This document shows, in pieces, positions 6,499-7,238 of a stretch of DNA of 7,238 nt. Under the pieces are notes generated by a model, which was not told where the DNA came from, searched no databases, and was given only the letters and a program-made list of their open reading frames with translations. Every line of letters begins with the position of its first letter. The first letter of the stretch is position 1. Origin of the DNA: Actinomycetota bacterium (lineage in GTDB: Bacteria > Actinomycetota > Actinomycetes > Mycobacteriales > Mycobacteriaceae); NCBI GenBank assembly GCA_005789055.1, contig SYAA01000146.1, positions 1-7,238 of the forward strand, in the 5' to 3' direction. The translations under genes were made by a program, and so were the position numbers.

Positions 6499-6534
6499 AG
6501 TCTGTTTGCTCGGTCTCAGTCAGTGGGGAACACG

Positions 6535-6559
6535 GTCGGGTTCGATCGTCGGGTTCGAT
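6535..6559. repeat. Tandem 12-bp direct repeat in the flavoprotein leader
   Basis: GTCGGGTTCGAT occurs at 6535-6546 and again at 6548-6559, a 13-bp period. It lies 37-61 bp upstream of the flavoprotein start codon and would be in its 5' leader if the promoter near 6650-6675 is real. A binding-site role is possible but unsupported by any known consensus. Confidence 0.6.
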
Positions 6560-6564
6560 GCTAA

Positions 6565-7238
<674 letters not shown>

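Noticed and set aside
6541..6559. GGTTCGAT words resembling a tRNA T-loop
   Set aside because: No acceptor, D-arm or anticodon stems surround them, so they are only part of a direct repeat.

Overview
The window looks like a piece of a high-GC mycobacterial chromosome, probably from a non-tuberculous species. The evidence is a glycine/alanine/asparagine-rich PGRS tract, a secreted Ala/Val-rich protein of a type seen in non-tuberculous mycobacteria, and a class Ib ribonucleotide reductase small subunit very close to mycobacterial NrdF2. There are seven protein-coding genes; the first and last are cut by the window edges.

Layout. Positions 1-1149 (+) hold the 3' part of a PGRS-like gene whose low-complexity tract runs straight into seven YVTN-type beta-propeller blades. 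Convergent to it is an MFS transporter of the anion:cation symporter type (1186-2505, -). Next, on the same strand, comes a secreted or surface protein with a low-complexity tail (2653-3993, -); a very strong terminator hairpin (2605-2637) separates it from the transporter. Divergent from the secreted protein is a small TFIIB-type zinc-ribbon protein (4136-4438, +). It converges on an aminoglycoside-phosphotransferase-like kinase (4455-5246, -), and the two stop codons lie in the two copies of a 20-bp tandem duplication. Upstream of the kinase on the same strand is a geranylgeranyl-reductase-family flavoprotein (5317-6498, -). Divergent from that is nrdF (6742 to the window end, +).

Regulation. 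The clearest regulatory signal is in the 243-bp nrdF/flavoprotein intergenic region: a near-perfect NrdR box (6644-6659) and a weaker second box (6676-6691), 16 bp apart. That is the tandem arrangement expected for the NrdR repressor. The second box overlaps a candidate nrdF -10 element. The first overlaps the -10 of a candidate promoter reading the other way, into the flavoprotein gene, so NrdR could affect both genes.

I see no mobile element, CRISPR array, RNA gene or obvious multi-gene defence or biosynthetic system. Most of the window is ordinary mycobacterial gene content; the more unusual points are the PGRS/propeller fusion, the divergent NrdR region and the duplicated convergent stop codons.
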